From contig NZ_FOVC01000005.1 in NCBI RefSeq assembly GCF_900115045.1, positions 124,001 to 188,000 on the forward strand: a stretch of 64,000 nt of DNA, given 5' to 3'. Source of the stretch: Izhakiella capsodis. Its GTDB lineage: Bacteria; Pseudomonadota; Gammaproteobacteria; Enterobacterales; Enterobacteriaceae. Below are positions 54,897 to 64,000 of this stretch, piece after piece. How positions within the stretch are numbered: the stretch's first letter is position 1; each line of letters begins with the position of its first letter. The notes beneath the pieces were generated by a model that saw only the letters and a program-made list of their open reading frames with translations, had not been told where the DNA came from and did no database searches. Position numbers and translations under genes: made by a program.

Positions 54897-57800
54897 TACG
54901 CCTCCTGCTGCTTAGACTGTCTGCGCAGCGCGGAAGCCAGCCGGTCAAACAGCAGGTAGATGACCGGCGTGGTAAACAGCGTCAGGATCTGACTGAGGAT
55001 AAGCCCGCCGACCATCGCGATCCCCAGCGGCCGTCGCAGTTCGGCACCGATACCGGTTGCCAGCATCAGCGGTAGTGCGCCCAGCAAAGCGGCCAGCGTG
55101 GTCATCAAAATCGGTCTGAAACGCAGCAGACAAGCCTGAAAGATGGCCTCACGTGGTGCCATCCCCTGCTGGCGTTCGGCGGCCAGCGCGAAGTCGATCA
55201 TCATAATGGCATTTTTCTTTACGATGCCGATCAACAAAATGATCCCGATGATCGCAATGATATCCAGCTCGCTGCCGCTGACTAACAGAGCCAGCAGCGC
55301 GCCAACGCCTGCCGTTGGCAGTGTAGAAAGGATAGTGATCGGATGAATAAAACTCTCATAAAGCACGCCGAGCACGATATACATGGCGACAATGGCGGCG
55401 ACGACCAGCCACACGGTGCTGGATAATGCCGCTTCAAAGGCCAGGGTGCTGCCCTGAAATTTTGTCATCATTTCAGCAGGCATTGCCAGCGTCTGCTCGG
55501 CCGTGCTGATCGCTGTAACCGCATCACCCAGCGAATAACCGGGTGCGACATTGAACGAGAAGGTCGTTGAAGGAAATTGGTCGAGATGACTAATCGCCAG
55601 CGGGCTGTGGCGTTCGCTGATGGTTGCAATAGCGCTCAGCGGTACGATCACATCATTACTGGATTTGATCCGCACATTGTCAAGAGCCGCCAGGCCGGGC
55701 GTACTGCGGGTATCCTGTTCAAGCACTACGCGATACTGATTAGCCTGAGTGTAAATAGTTGATATCAGGCGTTGGCCAAACGCGTCATACAGTGCGTTAT
55801 CAATGTCGGCCATAGTAATGCCGAGGCGGCTGGCATTGTCGCGATCTATCCGGATATACGCTTCCAGCCCCTTATCCTGCCAGTCGCTGCTGATATCTTT
55901 CAGCTGTGGCAGCTGACGTAACTTTTCCAACAGCAGTGGTACCCAGTGGCTCAGCGAGGTGAGCGAACCTGTCTGAAGCGTGAACTGATACTGCGTACGG
56001 CTGAGTTGGGTGTCGATGGTCAGATCCTGCACCGGCTGCAAATAGAGTGCCATGCCAGGCAGGCGTGATACCTGCCTCTGCAGACGTTCTATAACTGTCT
56101 CCATACTGTCGTGGCGCTGATCCAGCGGTCGCAGGGTTATTTGCAGACGGCCACTGTTCAGCGCAGGGTTGGTGCCATCGACACCGCCGAAAGAGGCCAC
56201 GCTCTGAACCGCAGGATCTTTCATCACGATAGCGGCCACCTCCTGCTGACGCGCGGCCATTTTTTGCCAGGAGATCTCCTGCGGCGCCTGGAGCGTTCCC
56301 TGAATAATGCCGTTGTCCTGCACAGGGAAGAAACCCTTAGGAATAAAAATCCACAGCAGGACGGTCAGCAGCAGGGTACTTAACGCGACGGTGAGTGTCG
56401 CCCAAGGGTGGTTAAGCACCCGTTGCAGGATCTGGCCGTAACCGGCAATCAAGCGCTCAAAAAAAGCCTCGCTGGCGCGTGAAAAACGGTTTTGACGGCG
56501 CAGAGACTCCACGCTGAGCAGCCGCGCGCACATCATTGGCGTCAGGGTCAGCGACACGACCGCAGAGATGAGAATAGCGATGGCGAGGGTAATAGCGAAC
56601 TCGCGAAAAAGACGCCCGACAATATCGCCCATAAACAGGAGCGGGATCAGCACGGCTATCAGTGAAAAGGTCAGCGAGATAATAGTAAAGCCGATTTCAC
56701 CGGCGCCTTTTAGCGTGGCACTGAGCGGGCTTTCACCTTTTTCGATATAGCGCGAGATATTTTCAATAACCACGATGGCATCATCGACCACAAATCCGGT
56801 GGCGATGGTCAGAGCCATCAGCGTCAGGTTGTTGATTGAAAAGCCAAGAAAGTACATGGCCGAAAAGGTGCCAATCAGTGAAAGTGGCACCGCGACGGCC
56901 GGAATAATGGTGGCGGCCAGGTTGCGTAAAAACAGGTAGATAATCATCACCACCAGCGCGACGGCCAGCAGTAGCTCAAACTGCGTATCACCTACGGAGG
57001 CGCGGATATTTGTGGTACGGTCGGTCAACACGTTTACGTCGACGGATTTCGGTAGCGAAGCGGTCAGGGCTGGCAACATGCTGCGGATGTTATCGGCCGT
57101 CTTAATGATGTTAGCGCCCGGCTGGCGCTGGACATTAAGAATAATTGCCTGCTGGCGGTTGGCCCAGGCGCCAAGCCATTGATTTTCTGCGCCCTGTTCG
57201 ATGGTGGCAATATCGCCCAGCCGAACAGGAGCGCCATTATGCCAGGCGACCACAAGACGGCGATAATCCTCGGCAGACGTCATTTGATCGTTGGCAGAAA
57301 GGGTGACTGAGCGCGTCGGCCCGTCCAGGCTGCCTTTGGCGGAATTTACGTTTGCATTGGTGATCGCGGTTCGCAGCGTTTCACTGTCGAGTCCGAGCGC
57401 TGCAATCGCCTGGGCGTTCATTTTTACCCGCACAGCAGGCCGCTGGCCACCGCCGAGAGTGACCAGACCGACGCCTGCCACCTGCGATATTTTTTGTGCG
57501 ACCCGGGTTTCCACCATATCCTGCAACTGCGTTAAAGGTATGCTGTTACTGGTGAGTGCCAGCGTCATAATCGGTGGATCTGCCGGATTGACTTTATTGT
57601 AAACCGGCGGATTTGGCAGATCATTGGGTAACAGATTCGTTGCCGCATTGATCGCCGCCTGCACCTCCTGTTCTGCCACGTCGAGCGGCAGCGAGAGTTG
57701 GAACTGCAGCGTGATGACTGAGGCCCCCCCGGCGCTTTGCGATGCCATCTGCTTGAGGCCGGACATCTGGCCGAACTGGCGTTCCAGCGGGGCGGTTATT

Positions 57801-58012
57801 GAGGAAGTGATGACCTCCGGACTGGCACCTGGATAGAAGGTAGAGACCTGAATCGTCGGATAATCAACCTCTGGCAACGCCGATACCGGCAGCATCCGGT
57901 AGCCGATTGCGCCTGCGATCATAATAGCAATCATCAGCAGGGTGGTAGCAACCGGACGCAGAATAAACAGGCGCGAAGGCCCACCGGTGCTGCTGGGGAG
58001 TATTTCCTGCAT
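54896..58012 (-). CDS. mdtB: RND multidrug efflux subunit MdtB
   Basis: 1038 residues, HAE1 RND family. It starts with a short cytoplasmic lead and 'FILRPVATTLLMIAIMIAG'. TM4 carries 'ATGFVVDDAIVVIENI' and TM10 'IGIVKKNAIMMIDFAL'. MdtB is the non-identical partner of MdtC, sharing about half its sequence. The ATG overlaps the mdtA stop (ATGA), so mdtA, mdtB and mdtC are translationally coupled. Confidence 0.95.
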   Translation of the reverse strand: MQEILPSSTGGPSRLFILRPVATTLLMIAIMIAGAIGYRMLPVSALPEVDYPTIQVSTFYPGASPEVITSSITAPLERQFGQMSGLKQMASQSAGGASVITLQFQLSLPLDVAEQEVQAAINAATNLLPNDLPNPPVYNKVNPADPPIMTLALTSNSIPLTQLQDMVETRVAQKISQVAGVGLVTLGGGQRPAVRVKMNAQAIAALGLDSETLRTAITNANVNSAKGSLDGPTRSVTLSANDQMTSAEDYRRLVVAWHNGAPVRLGDIATIEQGAENQWLGAWANRQQAIILNVQRQPGANIIKTADNIRSMLPALTASLPKSVDVNVLTDRTTNIRASVGDTQFELLLAVALVVMIIYLFLRNLAATIIPAVAVPLSLIGTFSAMYFLGFSINNLTLMALTIATGFVVDDAIVVIENISRYIEKGESPLSATLKGAGEIGFTIISLTFSLIAVLIPLLFMGDIVGRLFREFAITLAIAILISAVVSLTLTPMMCARLLSVESLRRQNRFSRASEAFFERLIAGYGQILQRVLNHPWATLTVALSTLLLTVLLWIFIPKGFFPVQDNGIIQGTLQAPQEISWQKMAARQQEVAAIVMKDPAVQSVASFGGVDGTNPALNSGRLQITLRPLDQRHDSMETVIERLQRQVSRLPGMALYLQPVQDLTIDTQLSRTQYQFTLQTGSLTSLSHWVPLLLEKLRQLPQLKDISSDWQDKGLEAYIRIDRDNASRLGITMADIDNALYDAFGQRLISTIYTQANQYRVVLEQDTRSTPGLAALDNVRIKSSNDVIVPLSAIATISERHSPLAISHLDQFPSTTFSFNVAPGYSLGDAVTAISTAEQTLAMPAEMMTKFQGSTLAFEAALSSTVWLVVAAIVAMYIVLGVLYESFIHPITILSTLPTAGVGALLALLVSGSELDIIAIIGIILLIGIVKKNAIMMIDFALAAERQQGMAPREAIFQACLLRFRPILMTTLAALLGALPLMLATGIGAELRRPLGIAMVGGLILSQILTLFTTPVIYLLFDRLASALRRQSKQQEA

Positions 58013-59244
58013 CAGGAACCCTCCGGCTGTGGCGTTAAGGCAGGATTTGTGGTGCCGGCGGCGGCCGTATTTCTGGTGGAGACCACTTCTACCTGGGCAC
58101 CCTCTGTCAGGCGATCAATGCCGTCGGTGACAACACGATCGCCCTCATTCAGCCCGGCATTGATGACCACCGCGTTGCTATCCTGAATGCCGGTTGTGAC
58201 TTGTTTTTTACTGACCTTGTTGTCGCTATTAATCACCCAGACAAAGTGACCTTCATTATCCATTTGCAGTGCGGCGGTCGGGATCACCACGGCATTCTGT
58301 AAGGTATTTATTTTTAAACGGACATTAACAAACTGATTGGGAAACAGGGCATCATTATCGTTAGTAAAGCGGGCTTTTAGCTTGATGGTGCCGGTGGTGG
58401 TATCAATCTGGTTATCTATGCTGAGCAGCGTACCACTACCCAGCAACTTCTGGTTATTGCGGTCCCAGGCCTCGACGCTAAGTGCCTTCTTCGCTTTTCT
58501 GGCGGCAAGAATATCGCTGATATCGTTTTCCGGCACGCTGAAGAGCAGGTCGATCGGGTGAGTCTGGGTAATGACCACAATACCGTTAGTATCACCGCTG
58601 GTGATGTAGTTGCCGGCATCGACCTGTCGCAAGCCGACAACACCGCCGATCGGCGCGGTGATGCGGCTGTAGTCGAGATTGAGCTGGGCGCTTGCGATGC
58701 TACCCTGATCGGCCGTAATGCTGCCGAGCGTTTCATTAACCAGCGCGCGCTGAGCGTCAACGTCCTGCGCGGAAACCAGGCTGGATTTTGCCAGCGTTTC
58801 ATAACGCTTCAGATTGCGCCTGGCATTGACCAGCGTAGCCTGATCTTTCGCCAGCTGACCCTGGGCCTGCATTAAAGCGACGTTAAAGGGTCTCGGGTCG
58901 ACCTCCGCCAGCAGCTGTCCGGCCTGAACCTGGTCACCTTCGCGAAAGTGAATGGCGATTAAATTGCCATCAACCCGGCTGCGTACGGTAACGGTGCTGG
59001 CGGCAGTGACGGTACCCAGTCCGGTAAGATAGCGGGGGACGCTTTGTTGCAGAGCCGCCGCCGCCTGCACCGGCGGTAGCATGGCCATCGCTCCCCGACG
59101 TCCGCCCGGATTTTGGTGAACAGAGGCGTCGTCCTTCTGCCCATCGTTGGTTTGATGATGACGCCAGCCGTAAACGCCACCGGAAATAAGCACAACGATA
59201 AGTATGAAAAGTCCAATTTTTGCCGGGCGACGTAAGCCGTTCAT
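58012..59244 (-). CDS. mdtA: Membrane fusion protein MdtA
   Basis: 410 residues. An N-terminal membrane anchor ('KIGLFILIVVLISGGVYGW', about 9-27) is followed by the lipoyl/hairpin and beta-barrel domains of the HlyD/AcrA adaptor family, including 'VDGNLIAIHFREGDQVQAGQ' and 'RITAPIGGVVGLRQVDAGN'. It links MdtBC to TolC across the periplasm. It is the first gene of mdtABCD, whose main activator in E. coli is BaeR; the upstream region (59245-59483) has no clear BaeR box. Confidence 0.94.
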   Translation of the reverse strand: MNGLRRPAKIGLFILIVVLISGGVYGWRHHQTNDGQKDDASVHQNPGGRRGAMAMLPPVQAAAALQQSVPRYLTGLGTVTAASTVTVRSRVDGNLIAIHFREGDQVQAGQLLAEVDPRPFNVALMQAQGQLAKDQATLVNARRNLKRYETLAKSSLVSAQDVDAQRALVNETLGSITADQGSIASAQLNLDYSRITAPIGGVVGLRQVDAGNYITSGDTNGIVVITQTHPIDLLFSVPENDISDILAARKAKKALSVEAWDRNNQKLLGSGTLLSIDNQIDTTTGTIKLKARFTNDNDALFPNQFVNVRLKINTLQNAVVIPTAALQMDNEGHFVWVINSDNKVSKKQVTTGIQDSNAVVINAGLNEGDRVVTDGIDRLTEGAQVEVVSTRNTAAAGTTNPALTPQPEGS

Positions 59245-59483
59245 CGTAATAGTTTCTCTCCTGAACGTAAGATTAAATCCACGGACGCGACCCGTCAGAT
59301 GACGCCCATTTTGAGTGTAAACTGTGCATAATGCTAAAAAAGAGGGAGTTAAGGATAACGCTTAGATAAGCGTAAGTCTTGTGCTACCTACTGAAAAGAG
59401 GTCTGTGCTTTCTTGCAAAGCAGGACGGAAAATTTTGTTTATGCTTATGGGGACGCAAAAAACGTGATAACAGGAGATAAATC

Positions 59484-60446
59484 ATGAGCAAGCTTGAACA
59501 TCGTCAATTGGGCCGTACCGACATTCGTGTGCCGGTTTTGACGTTCGGCGGCAACGTATTTGGCTGGACTGTCGATCAAAAAGCCTCTTTTACATTGCTG
59601 GATGCTTTGCTGGAGAAAGGGCTGTATTTCATTGATACCGCTGACTGCTATTCCCGTTGGGTTGAGGGTAACCAGGGTGGCGAGTCCGAAACGATTATTG
59701 GAAACTGGCTGAAGAAAAGCGGTAAACGCGACAAAATAATCCTTGCCACTAAAGTTGGCATGGATATGGGAGAAGGCCGTACCGGCTTGAGTGGTAAACA
59801 TATTCGTCAGTCAATTGAAGAGTCACTGCGTCGCTTGCAAACCGATTATGTCGATCTCTATCAGGCCCACCGTGACGATCAGGATGTGCCCCTACAGGAA
59901 ACGCTTGAGACGTTTGATGCGCTGATCAAAGAGGGTAAGGTGCGGGTGATTGGTGCTTCTAACTATGGCGCAGAACGGCTGTCAGAAGCGCTGCAGATAA
60001 GTGCCGATCGCGGATTGGCACGTTACGAGACCTTGCAGCCGGAATACAATCTCTACGACCGTAAAGATTATGAAGCAGGTCTGGAAGACCTGGCGAAAAA
60101 TAACGGTCTCGCCGTGATCAATTATTATTCGCTGGCCAGTGGTTTTCTCAGTGGTAAGTATCGTAAACCGGCTGATGCTAATAAAAGTAAGCGTGGGCAG
60201 GGTGTGGTAGAGAAATATCTCAACCCGCGCGGATTGCGGATTATCGATGCGCTTGACGAGGTCGCAAAAGCGCACAGTGCATCGGCAACGCAGGTGGCAC
60301 TGGCCTGGCAAATTGCCAGACCGGGTATTACCGCGCCGATCGTCAGTGCTACGTCGTTAAGTCAGCTCGACGAGCTGGTAAAAGCCGCCGCGCTGAAACT
60401 CAATCCGATGGAAATTGAAAAATTGGCACAGGCCAGCGCCTGGTAA
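59484..60446 (+). CDS. Aldo/keto reductase
   Basis: 320 residues of the AKR family, with a TIM barrel opening 'LEHRQLGRTDIRVPVLTFGG'. The catalytic Asp and Tyr lie in 'FIDTADCYSR', the Lys in 'ILATKVG' and the His in 'DLYQAHRDD'. NADPH should bind near 'SGKYRKP'. Substrate unknown. The ATG has 'caggagat' upstream. It is divergent from mdtA, sharing a 239-base promoter region, so joint control is possible. Confidence 0.9.
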   Translation: MSKLEHRQLGRTDIRVPVLTFGGNVFGWTVDQKASFTLLDALLEKGLYFIDTADCYSRWVEGNQGGESETIIGNWLKKSGKRDKIILATKVGMDMGEGRTGLSGKHIRQSIEESLRRLQTDYVDLYQAHRDDQDVPLQETLETFDALIKEGKVRVIGASNYGAERLSEALQISADRGLARYETLQPEYNLYDRKDYEAGLEDLAKNNGLAVINYYSLASGFLSGKYRKPADANKSKRGQGVVEKYLNPRGLRIIDALDEVAKAHSASATQVALAWQIARPGITAPIVSATSLSQLDELVKAAALKLNPMEIEKLAQASAW

Positions 60447-60573
60447 TCATTCTGTATCTTGCCGTTATCAGGGCGCTCGCAGGCCGGCTGAATCCTGGCA
60501 GAGCGCTCATCTTTCCCGCTAAGCAAAACGTCGCCTGAATAATAATTCGCTCAATTAGCGGGTGTCGACCTGC

Positions 60574-61929
60574 TCAGCGACCAAAGAGCGTTTGCGCCCA
60601 GCGGGCCAGTCCTGCGGTAACCGACGTAAAATCATCGCCACTGACCAGCGGCGTATCCGGTAGGATCTGGCTCACCGCCGCTCGTAGCAGTGGCGAACGG
60701 GCGCTGCCTCCTGTCAGATAAACCACCTCCGGACAGGTCTCGCTGCTGGCTAAAGCCAGGTCAATTTGCTGACGCATACGTTCAAGCGGTTGCCGGATAG
60801 CCAGCGCCAGATCCTGCTGTGTCATTGAGGTTGCCAGCTGCTGTTCAATGAATGGCAGACTTGCGCTGGTCTGCCTGCGCTCCGAGAGGGCGATTTTGCT
60901 CTCCTCTGCCACCTGAACCAGACGGTTACTCAGGCGCTGCTGCCAGACATTCACAAGGCGTTGGACCTTCTCTGGTTGCTTTGCGTCGCGAACCAAATCC
61001 TCCAGGCACTTACGATTACCGCTGGCATAAAAATCATTTTGTGCCGGCACGTCGTTTATCGCTACGGCGTTCCACCACTGCAGTGCGGGCAGAGCATGGC
61101 CTGTATGCGTCTCGCCACCGGCACCCAGTAGCGGCATTAGCTGCTTAAAGGCGAGCATAATATCGAGGTCGTTGCCACCAACGCGGCAGCCGCTGTGACC
61201 AACCAGGCTGTCAGTGCGATCGGTTTTCTGCCACCAGCGCGGCCCCATCAGTAACATTGAGCAGTCGGTGGTTCCACCGCCAATATCAACCACCAGAACG
61301 CGCGTCTCACGGCTTAATGTTGCTTCATAATCAAGCCCGGCAGCAACAGGTTCGAATTGAAAGGCAACCTCTTTGAAGCCGGCGCGGATGGCGGCGCGCT
61401 GCAAAACGCCCTCCGCCTGACGGTTCGCCTCCTCACTCCCCAGCCCCTGAAAGTTCACCGGGCGGCCAATCACCGCTTGATCTATCGTGGTTTGCATCAC
61501 GCCTTCGGCTTGCTGGCGGATGTGAAGCATCATGGCGCAGATCAGATCTTCAAAAAAGACGATTTGCGCCGGCTTGAGTCCGCTGGAGCCGAGAAAGGAT
61601 TTAGGCGACTTAACAAACCAGGTGTCGTCAGGATCGGCCATATAATGTTTTAGCGCCGCGCGGCCGAACTGGATACTGTCAGGTTTTACTTCGATATCGT
61701 TTTCACGGTTGGCATGTATTGAACGGCGCAGCAGCGCGAGGTTCTCTTTGTCAGGTGTGGGAACCTGGTGATGGCGATACAGCCACTCGCTGACGGCATC
61801 ACGCGCCGGAGCACAGAGCATTGAGGGCAGCAGTAGTGATTGATTTTCCAGCGGCAGCAGGCGAGGGACGTTGTTTTCCATCACCGCAATCGAACAATTA
61901 GCTGTACCGTAATCAAAACCAATATACAT
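60574..61929 (-). CDS. yegD: Hsp70-family chaperone-like protein YegD
   Basis: 451 residues from ATG 61929 ('MYIGFDYGTANCSIAVME'); the frame extends 24 codons upstream without a family match. The actin-like ATPase domain of DnaK is present (phosphate loops 'DYGTANCSIAV' and 'VVDIGGGTTDCSML', adenosine motif 'EVVYLTGGSARSPLL'). The C-terminal substrate-binding domain of DnaK is absent, so it is not a full chaperone. Its role is unknown. It is convergent with the aldo/keto reductase gene. Confidence 0.93.
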   Translation of the reverse strand: MYIGFDYGTANCSIAVMENNVPRLLPLENQSLLLPSMLCAPARDAVSEWLYRHHQVPTPDKENLALLRRSIHANRENDIEVKPDSIQFGRAALKHYMADPDDTWFVKSPKSFLGSSGLKPAQIVFFEDLICAMMLHIRQQAEGVMQTTIDQAVIGRPVNFQGLGSEEANRQAEGVLQRAAIRAGFKEVAFQFEPVAAGLDYEATLSRETRVLVVDIGGGTTDCSMLLMGPRWWQKTDRTDSLVGHSGCRVGGNDLDIMLAFKQLMPLLGAGGETHTGHALPALQWWNAVAINDVPAQNDFYASGNRKCLEDLVRDAKQPEKVQRLVNVWQQRLSNRLVQVAEESKIALSERRQTSASLPFIEQQLATSMTQQDLALAIRQPLERMRQQIDLALASSETCPEVVYLTGGSARSPLLRAAVSQILPDTPLVSGDDFTSVTAGLARWAQTLFGR

Positions 61930-62027
61930 CCGCGCTTCACCCACGGTTAAAAAGCACAGGAGATTAGCCTGGCGGCGCAAAGAGGGCAAGACGGCAGGCA
62001 TAAACGGTGCAGGCGATGTGATAAACC

Positions 62028-62611
62028 TTAATGATTGAAACCACGGGGCTGCCGGCTGCTGACGGTGTAACCCAAAATCAAACCGGCAATAACTTCGCTC
62101 CGTAAATGATACTGGAGAGCGAGACGTGAAACGCCCACCATCAGCGGGATAAAATAACCGATGGCGATAACAATATAACGTCTGCGACTTTCACCCAGCG
62201 TGGCGCTCAATAGCCAGAGAAAAACCGGCCAGAGCGCAGCAGACACCGCACTGTGACCACTGAAACCGGTAAAATTGAAGCGCGCTGCCAATGCCAAAGC
62301 CGAGGAAGGCAATTTTCGACAGGCTGACGATGAGACCCGCGAGTCCAAACGTTAATATCCAACGCCATACGGTACGTTTATCGCTGCTTTTGAATGAAAT
62401 AATCAGCGCCAGCATGATGGCTGTTGGGATCAGCAACATGCTGTCGCCAGGGTAAGTCAGGGTTTTCCAGAACACCTCGCTTCCTTCTTTGTGTTGTGCG
62501 CCTGCTGGCCGGTTTTGCGGCTGATAGGATCCTGTCTCGCCGCTGAACGCGGATATCCAACCAAAAAACGGGGTATGAAGTCGTACTGTCAGAGTTTATG
62601 GGTTTCATCAA
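62028..62611 (-). pseudogene. PAP2-type phosphatase broken by frameshift
   Basis: Two overlapping minus-strand frames together make one PAP2 protein. The first (down to about 62280) reads 'MFWKTLTYPGDSMLLIPTAI' and 'LIVSLSKIAFLGFGIGS'. The second picks up as 'ARFNFTGFSGHSAVSAAL' and continues to the phosphatase motif 3, 'VSRLALQYHLRSEVIAG', ending at 62028. The change of frame is near 62280-62295, by one base. A third frame from ATG 62611 may be the original start, implying a second shift near 62480-62560. The active-site His in 'FSGHS' is retained, so the loss looks recent. Confidence 0.75.
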
Positions 62612-62753
62612 TTCAGGGCTAACGGCTTAATCTGAAAAGCATTGTGCAGCATTTTATCTGGCGCGGGAGGGGGGAAATCCCTATAATTAACACCGTTGGC
62701 TACCAGGCCACCTTTCCCTTCCTTACCCGTTTAGAAACCAGGTCGTTAATTGT

Positions 62754-63401
62754 ATGACTGACAAGTCTCACCAGTGCGTCATTGTAGGTATTGCTGGCGC
62801 CTCAGCCTCAGGTAAAAGTCTTATTGCCAGTACCCTCTATCGCGAAGTACGTGACAAAGTGGGCGATGAGCATATTGGCGTGATCCCCGAAGACGCCTAC
62901 TATAAAGACCAAAGCCATCTGAGCATGGAAGAGCGCATTAAAACAAACTATGACCATCCCAGCGCGATGGATCATGATTTATTGCTCAGACATCTGCAAA
63001 TGCTTAAAGCAGGACAGGCAATAGATTTGCCCGTATACAGCTACGTGGAGCATACCCGCACCGGTGAAATTGTGCGCCATCAGCCGAAAAAGGTCATTAT
63101 CCTGGAAGGTATATTGTTACTTACCGATGCACGTTTGCGTCAGGAGATGAACTTCTCAATTTTCGTGGATACGCCGTTGGATATCTGCCTGATGCGACGC
63201 ATGAAGCGTGATGTTAACGAGCGCGGCCGTTCGATGGATTCGGTGATGAAGCAGTATCAAAAAACCGTACGACCGATGTTTTTGCAGTTTATTGAGCCGT
63301 CGAAACAGTATGCCGATATCATCGTCCCGCGCGGCGGAAAAAACCGCATTGCTATCGATATTCTGAAAGCCAAAATTAATCAGTTTTTTGTAAAGGATTA
63401 A
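62754..63401 (+). CDS. udk: Uridine/cytidine kinase
   Basis: 215 residues. Walker A is GASASGKS (about 14-21), with the conserved 'EDAYYKDQSHL', 'NYDHPSAMDHDLL' and 'EGILLL' of the family. It phosphorylates uridine and cytidine to UMP and CMP in salvage. It is followed 46 bases later by dcd on the same strand, as in E. coli. Confidence 0.96.
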   Translation: MTDKSHQCVIVGIAGASASGKSLIASTLYREVRDKVGDEHIGVIPEDAYYKDQSHLSMEERIKTNYDHPSAMDHDLLLRHLQMLKAGQAIDLPVYSYVEHTRTGEIVRHQPKKVIILEGILLLTDARLRQEMNFSIFVDTPLDICLMRRMKRDVNERGRSMDSVMKQYQKTVRPMFLQFIEPSKQYADIIVPRGGKNRIAIDILKAKINQFFVKD

Positions 63402-63447
63402 AGCGACGACGCTGCAAAATTCCTCAAACAAAGCCCGGAGTTGTTAA

Positions 63448-64000
63448 ATGAGATTATGCGACCGTGATATTGAAGCCTGGCTTGACAGCGGTAAGCTGAC
63501 GATCGCGCCACGTCCGCCTGTGGAGCGCATTAATGGTGCCACGGTAGACGTGCGTCTTGGTAATAAATTTCGTACCTTTAGCGGCCATACCGCGGCTTAT
63601 ATAGACCTGAGCGGCCCAAAAGATGAGGTAAGCGCCGCACTTGATCGGGTAATGAGCGAGGAGATCGTACTGGCGGAAAACGAGGCATTTTTCCTCCATC
63701 CCGGCGAGCTGGCACTGGCGGTAACCTATGAAGAGGTAACATTGCCAGATGATATTGTTGGCTGGCTGGACGGCCGCTCCTCGCTGGCGCGTCTCGGCTT
63801 AATGGTCCACGTCACCGCGCACCGCATCGATCCGGGCTGGCAAGGCAGGATCGTTCTTGAGTTCTATAATTCTGGTAAGCTGCCGTTAGCACTACGACCT
63901 GGAATGCTGATCGGCGCACTGAGTTTTGAGCCGCTTTCTGGTCCTGCCGCCCGGCCATATAACCGCCGGCAGGATGCCAAGTACCGTGACCAGCAGGGCG
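63448..64000 (+). CDS. dcd: dCTP deaminase, 3' end cut
   Basis: 184 codons are present out of about 193. It begins 'MRLCDRDIEAWLDSGKL', and the active-site region 'GWLDGRSSLARLGLMVH' (about 109-125) with 'HRIDPGWQGRIVLEFYN' is intact. It deaminates dCTP to dUTP, the main source of dTTP in enterobacteria. The gene runs off the window edge. Confidence 0.95.
   Translation, partial: MRLCDRDIEAWLDSGKLTIAPRPPVERINGATVDVRLGNKFRTFSGHTAAYIDLSGPKDEVSAALDRVMSEEIVLAENEAFFLHPGELALAVTYEEVTLPDDIVGWLDGRSSLARLGLMVHVTAHRIDPGWQGRIVLEFYNSGKLPLALRPGMLIGALSFEPLSGPAARPYNRRQDAKYRDQQG

Noticed and set aside
59245..59483. BaeR-like box upstream of mdtA
   Set aside because: A weak 'gcataatgctaaaaa' similarity is present, but too many bases differ from the known box to call it.
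1..64000. tRNA, rRNA, CRISPR arrays or intact insertion sequences
   Set aside because: None was seen when reading for cloverleaf-type, repeat-spacer or terminal-repeat patterns, though short or unusual ones could be missed by eye.

Overview
The window is chromosomal DNA of an enterobacterium of the Erwiniaceae, most likely Erwinia or a close relative of Pantoea. Most genes are recognisable orthologues of a continuous E. coli segment (yejM-yejL-yejK-rplY-radD-rsuA-bcr, mepS-yeiR-efpL-setB-fruBKA-nfo-yeiH-yeiE-lysP, yeiG-folE-yeiB-sanA-cdd-yohKJ-metG-apbC, yegS-yegQ-mdtDCBA-yegD-udk-dcd). Several neighbourhoods are rearranged or eroded compared with E. coli. The genus is inferred from overall protein similarity and gene order recalled from memory, not from a database search. 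No rRNA, tRNA, CRISPR array or intact insertion sequence was seen.

Layout. 1-8.4 kb holds conserved housekeeping genes: the cardiolipin/LPS-control protein YejM (cut by the window edge), YejL, the nucleoid protein YejK, ribosomal protein L25, the RadD helicase, the RsuA pseudouridine synthase, the Bcr efflux pump and the MepS endopeptidase. 8.4-12.4 kb contains a heavily decayed yeiR (zinc GTPase) that the ORF-level view misses, a small orphan pilin-like secreted protein, EfpL and SetB. 12.6-16.6 kb is the fructose PTS operon fruBKA with two Cra-type operators. 16.6-28.7 kb carries nfo, a yeiH with a premature amber codon, yeiE, lysP, an orphan FecCD-type permease/ATPase pair, a LysR-frmA-fghA formaldehyde detoxification cluster, folE and yeiB.

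28.7-31.3 kb is the most foreign-looking stretch: decayed sequence followed by two AT-rich genes, an NAD-dependent beta-hydroxyacid dehydrogenase-like protein and a PhyH-type Fe(II)/2-oxoglutarate dioxygenase. They probably form an unassigned two-gene pathway. 31.3-40 kb returns to core genes (sanA, maeA, cdd, yohKJ, metG, apbC, an acetyltransferase). 40-41.5 kb is a degraded region. 41.5-47.5 kb is a five-gene operon for uptake and oxidation of a sugar acid (rspA, rspB, MFS transporter, fructuronate reductase-like, GntR regulator) with a 21-bp palindrome just upstream of rspA.

47.6-64 kb has the YegS lipid kinase, the TrhP/YegQ tRNA-modification protein, the mdtABCD multidrug pump operon without the baeSR two-component genes that follow it in E. 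coli, an aldo/keto reductase, the Hsp70-like YegD, a frameshifted PAP2 phosphatase, udk and the start of dcd. Three broken genes (yeiR, yeiH, PAP2) and two decayed intergenic stretches suggest ongoing gene loss, as seen in host-adapted Erwinia.
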